From NCBI GenBank assembly GCA_012841405.1, contig DUUT01000196.1, positions 1-37,886 of the forward strand: DNA of 37,886 bases, in the 5' to 3' direction. The notes beneath the pieces are model-generated. The model worked only from the letters and a program-made list of their open reading frames with translations, made no database searches and was not told the DNA's origin. The DNA comes from Chloroflexota bacterium (GTDB lineage: Bacteria; Chloroflexota; Anaerolineae; UBA1429). Positions 34,175-37,886 of this stretch are shown here, piece after piece; within the stretch, counting starts at the first letter, position 1, and every line of letters begins with the position of its first letter. Position numbers and translations under genes: made by a program.

Positions 34175-35224
34175 GTGCTGCTCAAGGACCTATCCGAGGC
34201 GCGAGGCGTCTCGGGCGATGAGGGCGCCGTGCGCGAGGTGCTGATCAAGGCGGTTGAGGGGCTGGTCGATGAGCACCGGGTCGATGCCCTGGGCAACCTG
34301 ATCTGCCTGCGCAGGGCGCGCCGCCCCGTCGCCGAGGGGCGCTGGCCGCGGACCGTCATGGTGACGGCCCACATGGATGAGGTGGGCCTCATGATCACCG
34401 GCATCAACAACGATGGGACGCTGCGCTTTGGCAAGGTGGGAGGCATCGATGACCGCGTCCTGCTCTCCAAGCAGGTGCTTGTCGGCAAGAACGCCGTCCC
34501 CGGCGTCATTGGCTACGCTCCCATTCACCTCATACCGCCCGCCGACCGCAGCAAGGCTCCAGACGCCAGCAAGGCCGCCATCGATATCGGCGCCAAGGAC
34601 AAGGCGGGAGCCGAGCGCCTCGTGTCCCTTGGGGACTATGCCACCTTTGCCACCTCCTTCGAGGTGCTCGATGAGGGGGGGCTGCGCACGGCCAAGGGCA
34701 AGGCGTTCGATGATCGCGTGGGCTGCGCGGCTCTGGTCGAGCTCCTCCGCGAGGACTATGCCTTTGACGTGTACGCCGTGTTCACAGCGCAGGAAGAGGT
34801 CGGGTTGCGCGGAGCGCGGGTGGCGGCATACGCTGCGCAGCCCGACGTGGCCTTTGCCCTGGAGGGCACCATCTGCGATGACCTCCCCAGGAAGAAGGAC
34901 GTGAGCCCCGTGACGGAGCTGGGCAAGGGGCCGGCCCTCACCTTTATGGACCAATCGGTGATTGCCGACCGCCGGCTCGTGCGTCTGTTGGTGGACACCG
35001 CCGAGCGCCTGGGCATCCCCTACCAGTTCAAGCGCGCCGCGGCGGGCGGCACGGACGCCGGAGCGATTCATCTGACGCGCGAGGGCGTCCCCTCCGCCGT
35101 GGTGGCCGTGCCCGCGCGCTATATCCACGCGCCCGTCAGTATGGTGAGTCTCGATGACCTGGACCACACGGTGCAGCTCATGAAGGCTGCCCTGCATGCG
35201 ATGGAGGGAGGGCTGAACGCGTGA
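34175..35224 (+). CDS. M42-family metallo-aminopeptidase (TET type), second copy
   Basis: A 349-residue paralog. Motifs are intact: TAHMDEVG, KAFDDRVG, TAQEEVGLRG and RYIHAP. At the fourth metal position it has Glu (FALEGTI) in place of the Asp of the other two copies; both residues occur in this family. The start is GTG 34175 with CAGGAGGGA upstream. The following gene overlaps its stop by 4 bp (GTGA). Three paralogs next to each other suggest different substrate ranges or mixed complexes. Confidence 0.9.
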   Translation: MLLKDLSEARGVSGDEGAVREVLIKAVEGLVDEHRVDALGNLICLRRARRPVAEGRWPRTVMVTAHMDEVGLMITGINNDGTLRFGKVGGIDDRVLLSKQVLVGKNAVPGVIGYAPIHLIPPADRSKAPDASKAAIDIGAKDKAGAERLVSLGDYATFATSFEVLDEGGLRTAKGKAFDDRVGCAALVELLREDYAFDVYAVFTAQEEVGLRGARVAAYAAQPDVAFALEGTICDDLPRKKDVSPVTELGKGPALTFMDQSVIADRRLVRLLVDTAERLGIPYQFKRAAAGGTDAGAIHLTREGVPSAVVAVPARYIHAPVSMVSLDDLDHTVQLMKAALHAMEGGLNA

Positions 35225-36213
35225 AGGATCTCATCAGAACGCTGACCGAAGCGTACGGGCCGTCGGGCGATGAGGGGCAGGTACGCGCACTGATCGAGGA
35301 CACCATTCGCGACGTCGTCACCGAGTTGCGCACGGATTCCTTGGGCAATCTCATTGCCCTCAAGCGGGGGAGTGGCGGCGGCAAGCGCGTGATGATTGCC
35401 GCTCACATGGACGAGATCGGCCTCATCGTTACGCACATCGACAAGAAGGGATTCTTGCGGGTAGGGCGCGTGGGCGGTGTCTTTGCGCCGACGCTGATGG
35501 GCGGACGCGTGCGCTTTGCGAACGGCACGGTGGGCGTTATCGGCTGGGAAAAGTGGCTGCGCTCGAATGACGCGCCCAAGTGGGAGGAGGTCTTTGTCGA
35601 CGTCGGCGCCTCCTCGCTCGATGACGCTCCGGTGCAGGTCGGCGATGTGGCCTGCTTTGACCGCCCCTTTGAGGAGCTCGGCGACCGGCTCATCGCCAAG
35701 GCGATGGACGATCGGTCCGGATGCGCGGTGCTCGTGCAGATGCTGCGCGAACTCGGGGAATCTCCCCACGATGTGTACGCCGTGTTCACCACGCAGGAAG
35801 AGGTGGGCACGCGTGGCGCCCTCGTCTCGGCGTTCGGTATCGAGCCGGAAGTGGCGTTGGCCATCGATGTCACCGATACGGGCGATGTCCCCGAGGCGAC
35901 CCCTATCGCGGTGGACCTGGGGGCAGGGCCGGCGGTCAAGGTGATGGATCGTGGCTTCTTGGCGCATTCTGGCGTCAAGGAGTGGCTGATCGATGGCGCG
36001 GAGCGCCTGGGCATCGCCTACCAGCGCGAGGTGCTGCAGGCGGGCAGCACCGATGCCCGGGCCATCCAGCTGACGCGGGCGGGCGTGCCCACCGGTGCCC
36101 TCTCGCTACCGGCGCGCTATATCCACTCGCCCTCTGAGATGGTGGACGTGCGGGATCTCCAAGGGGCCGTCAAGCTGCTCGTGGCGCTGCTCAGGGAACC
36201 CATCACGCTGTAG
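35221..36213 (+). CDS. M42-family metallo-aminopeptidase (TET type), third copy
   Basis: A 330-residue paralog, the shortest of the three, with motifs AAHMDEIG, KAMDDRSG, TTQEEVGTRG, LAIDVTDTGD and RYIHSP all intact. GTG start overlaps the previous stop, so it is translationally coupled. Pyrococcus has three TET peptidases with different specificity that can form mixed particles, which makes a similar arrangement here plausible, though unproven. A perfect 18-bp hairpin lies 93 bp beyond the stop. Confidence 0.9.
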   Translation: MKDLIRTLTEAYGPSGDEGQVRALIEDTIRDVVTELRTDSLGNLIALKRGSGGGKRVMIAAHMDEIGLIVTHIDKKGFLRVGRVGGVFAPTLMGGRVRFANGTVGVIGWEKWLRSNDAPKWEEVFVDVGASSLDDAPVQVGDVACFDRPFEELGDRLIAKAMDDRSGCAVLVQMLRELGESPHDVYAVFTTQEEVGTRGALVSAFGIEPEVALAIDVTDTGDVPEATPIAVDLGAGPAVKVMDRGFLAHSGVKEWLIDGAERLGIAYQREVLQAGSTDARAIQLTRAGVPTGALSLPARYIHSPSEMVDVRDLQGAVKLLVALLREPITL

Positions 36214-36305
36214 TGTGCCCGAGCACTGTCGTTTGGGGCAGCGCCGGTTGACGCCGCTTGATGGGTACAGTCCGCGCGTCACGACGCGCGCACACGGCAA
36301 ACCCA

Positions 36306-36342
36306 CACACCGCCGTCGACAGTTACTGTCGACGGCGGTGTG
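36306..36342. other. Perfect 18-bp hairpin with one-base centre
   Basis: CACACCGCCGTCGACAGT (36306-36323) is followed by one T and then its exact reverse complement (36325-36342). It lies between the third M42 gene and the promoter of the SMP-30 gene. There is no T-tract on the forward strand. It may be a terminator-like end for the M42 operon, a cruciform or protein site, or a small mobile palindrome. A smaller hairpin precedes it at about 36277-36294. Confidence 0.85.
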
Positions 36343-36411
36343 GCGTCTGGCCAGCACTAATATCGCCCATAACGCCTCGGGACAGGGCCGGCTACCGGTC
36401 GCTGCGAATCC

Positions 36412-36439
36412 TTGACGCTGCCCGCCAGCACCCTATACT
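36412..36439 (+). promoter_or_regulatory. Promoter of the SMP-30-like gene
   Basis: TTGACG (36412-36417), 16-bp spacer, TATACT (36434-36439). Start expected near 36446, 30 nt before the ATG. Confidence 0.75.
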
Positions 36440-36475
36440 CAAAAGAGAGACGTATGACGAGGGGGAGGAGGCTCG

Positions 36476-37321
36476 ATGAACCTGAGTCACGTGCTCGAGT
36501 CTATGGACGTTCTGGAGGTGGCCACGGGATTCCAGCGCGCTGGGGGACCGGTGTGGCACCCGGCCGATTGCTACCTGTTGTTCAGTGATATCGCCGCCGA
36601 TGCGATCTATCGCTACGAGGTGGGCGCCGAGCCCCGACCGTGGCGCAAACCGAGCAACAACGCGAGCGGATTGACCCTCGACCGCCAGGCGCGGCTCATC
36701 GCCTGTGAGCGCGGCAAGCGGCGCATCTCGCGTACCGAGGCGGACGGCAGCACGGTGACCCTGGTCGCGCGCTATCAGGACCAGCGGTTGAACAGCCCCT
36801 ACGACGCGGTGGTACGCAGCGATGGGACCGTGTTCTTTACCGATCCCTCCGATGGCGTTCGCCAGGAGGATCAGGAGCTGCCGTTCGACGGCGTCTATTC
36901 GCTATCGCCCGGTGGCGATCTGGTGCTACTGGCGGCCGATTTCAACCGGCCGAGCGGCCTGGCGTTCTCTCCGGACGAGGCCACGCTCTATGTCGCCGAT
37001 ATGGCCGTGAAGCATATCCGGGCGTTCGACGTCGCGGCGGACGGTGCCCTGGCCAACGGCCGGGTGTTTGCCGACCTGCGGACGGAGCTTCCCGGCGGCC
37101 CCGCCGGCATCGCCATCGACGAGATGGGCAACCTGTGCGTCGCTGGACCGGGCGGGATCTGGATCTTTCACCCGGAGGGTGAGCTGTATGGCGTAGCGCG
37201 CACACCGCAGCAGCCGGCCAGCCTGGCCTTTGGCGGTCCAGACTTTCACACGCTCTATATCACCGCACAGACGGGGCTCTACTCCCTGCGCACTCTCTTT
37301 GAGGGGCTGCACGTGTTCTAG
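36476..37321 (+). CDS. SMP-30/gluconolactonase-fold protein lacking metal-site residues
   Basis: A 281-residue six-bladed propeller of the SMP-30 lactonase family, well matched along its length (YLLFSDI, GLTLDRQARLIACE, DGTVFFTDP, LAFSPDEATLYVAD, LAFGGPDFHTLYIT). Yet the conserved site residues are changed. The usual EGPVW is GGPVW (Gly23), ANG is ASG (Ser64), SPNDV is SPYDA (Tyr109), PNGLAFSPD is PSGLAFSPD (Ser160), PDG is PAG (Ala210), and ANLAFGG is ASLAFGG (Ser249). It therefore looks like a non-catalytic or altered paralog. ATG has GGGGGAGGAGGCTCG upstream; the promoter is at 36412-36439. Confidence 0.85.
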   Translation: MNLSHVLESMDVLEVATGFQRAGGPVWHPADCYLLFSDIAADAIYRYEVGAEPRPWRKPSNNASGLTLDRQARLIACERGKRRISRTEADGSTVTLVARYQDQRLNSPYDAVVRSDGTVFFTDPSDGVRQEDQELPFDGVYSLSPGGDLVLLAADFNRPSGLAFSPDEATLYVADMAVKHIRAFDVAADGALANGRVFADLRTELPGGPAGIAIDEMGNLCVAGPGGIWIFHPEGELYGVARTPQQPASLAFGGPDFHTLYITAQTGLYSLRTLFEGLHVF

Positions 37322-37354
37322 CCCCCTGGGGCTCGTGGGGGGACGCTCCACTCC

Positions 37355-37387
37355 GAGGGCGCCGGGCGAGCACCGTCCGGCGCCCTC
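37355..37387 (+). other. Hairpin after the SMP-30-like gene
   Basis: GAGGGCGCCGG (37355-37365) and CCGGCGCCCTC (37377-37387), an 11-bp perfect stem with an 11-nt loop, 34 bp after the stop. No U-tract follows, so it is a possible but not standard terminator. Confidence 0.6.
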
Positions 37388-37416
37388 GCGCCATCCATGG
37401 TGCTCACGCGCTGCCA

Positions 37417-37717
37417 TCACTCTCCATGTCCTCGCCAGTCGCGCTGCAGCGTGACACCCGTACGGGCTCCCTCGGGGAGGTAATCCTCGTGCAGGTCAAG
37501 CAGCACCAGACGGTGCGTGCAGGTGACGCGCCAGAGTAGGTCCATGTCGTTCCAATCGGGCTGTGAGGCGTGGATGCCGTAGAGATTGGCGCTGGTGGCC
37601 ATCGGCTCGATGAACTGATCGCCCCCGTCCGCAGTAGTGGATGCAGCCCCCAAAGGCGTTGAGGATGCGCTGGTCGTAGGGGTACAGGAACTCGAGGTAC
37701 TGGGCGCGCGTTGACAC
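37417..37717 (-). pseudogene. Broken C-terminal fragment of a URO-D-like protein
   Basis: On the reverse strand, one frame reads AQYLEFLYPYDQRIL and continues to NAFGGCIHYCGRG, then the sense passes to the next frame as DQFIEPMATSANLYGIH and on to QPDWNDMDLLW. This order matches uroporphyrinogen-decarboxylase-like proteins. An extra G in a run of five (about 37618-37625) explains the frame change. The N-terminal two thirds are missing, so it is a decayed remnant, not just a sequencing slip. The gene that replaced or truncated it lies to the right (RraA family). A stop follows at 37417. Confidence 0.65.
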
Positions 37718-37791
37718 CTCTCCCTCCTCCGGGCTATGATGCCGCGCGACGGTAAGCTGCGCCCGAGGGCGCCCGAAAGGAGAGGAATCTC

Positions 37792-37886
37792 ATGGCCGAG
37801 ATTGACACCTATGCGCTGTTGCCACGGTTCAAGTACGTCCGTGTCGTCGATGTGGCCGACGCCATGGACGGCATCGGCTATTTTGA
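37792..37886 (+). CDS. RraA-family protein, N-terminal part only
   Basis: The window ends 95 bp into this gene. The 31 visible residues (MAEIDTYALLPRFKYVRVVD, then VADAMDGIGYF) match the start of RraA-like / HMG-aldolase-family proteins (older name: dimethylmenaquinone methyltransferase), which are aldolases, decarboxylases or RNase E inhibitors. Nothing further can be said from the fragment. ATG follows a strong AAAGGAGAGG at 37777-37786. The neighbouring SMP-30-like and URO-D-like sequences suggest a sugar-acid or aromatic catabolism locus, but that is inference. Confidence 0.75.
   Translation, partial: MAEIDTYALLPRFKYVRVVDVADAMDGIGYF

Overview
This is a GC-rich bacterial chromosomal window with almost wall-to-wall genes. 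Most genes have clear AAGGAGG-like ribosome sites, many have near-consensus sigma-70 promoters, and ATG/GTG starts are common. The gene mix suggests a Chloroflexota bacterium: an archaeal-type phosphoglycerate mutase, a PHP-containing PolX, tandem M42 peptidases, dodecin, a DUF72 protein, a baeRF-like protein, and an HD/OB nuclease. That placement is an inference; no rRNA or other taxonomic marker is present. I see no rRNA, tRNA, CRISPR array, prophage or complete insertion sequence.

Layout. 1-11.5 kb (all +): membrane protease with CBS domains, dodecin, phosphoglycerate mutase, DUF2267 protein, trypsin-like membrane-anchored protease, PolX, phosphoribosyltransferase, alpha/beta hydrolase, NYN nuclease, lipid-kinase-like protein, 2-hydroxyacid dehydrogenase and DUF72 protein. 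11.5-16.4 kb: small stress or unknown genes (HPF-like, baeRF-like, SRPBCC, DUF1772-like) and a reverse-strand sugar nucleotidyltransferase. 16.4-20.1 kb: a decayed spacer, methionine aminopeptidase, a ferric-reductase-like haem membrane protein, and a coupled pair of amidohydrolase-fold genes. 20.1-20.7 kb: no convincing gene, but a reverse-strand promoter and terminator bracket about 570 nt of likely RNA. 21-25.3 kb: an unknown gene, an MBL hydrolase, an RpiR regulator, 6S RNA and aspS. 25.5-31.5 kb: DksA/TraR-like protein, lspA, RluA-type pseudouridine synthase, HD nuclease, pyrimidine-nucleoside phosphorylase and a GT4 glycosyltransferase. 31.8-36.2 kb: small unknown genes and three consecutive M42 aminopeptidases. 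36.4 kb to the end: an SMP-30-fold protein, a broken URO-D-like remnant and the start of a RraA-family gene.

Most striking is a family of four ~130-bp elements with terminal inverted repeats (MITE-like), at 1514, 12135, 13839 and 15498. Each begins directly after a CTAG in or at a gene's TAG stop, and three of four are flanked by CTAG on both sides. A CTAG target duplication rebuilds the stop codon, so the element can enter a dense genome without harming genes. The copy at 15498 separates two convergent genes whose stop codons must once have shared a single CTAG; exactly such an unoccupied shared CTAG still exists at 21347-21350. At 13839 an 11-bp duplication has shifted the host gene's frame, so its C-terminus is now read through the element.

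Other points of note: the candidate ncRNA at 20112-20683; an amidohydrolase lacking its metal ligands and translationally coupled to an intact paralog; an SMP-30 protein in which the conserved metal/substrate residues are all replaced; and three adjacent M42 peptidases that could form mixed TET particles.
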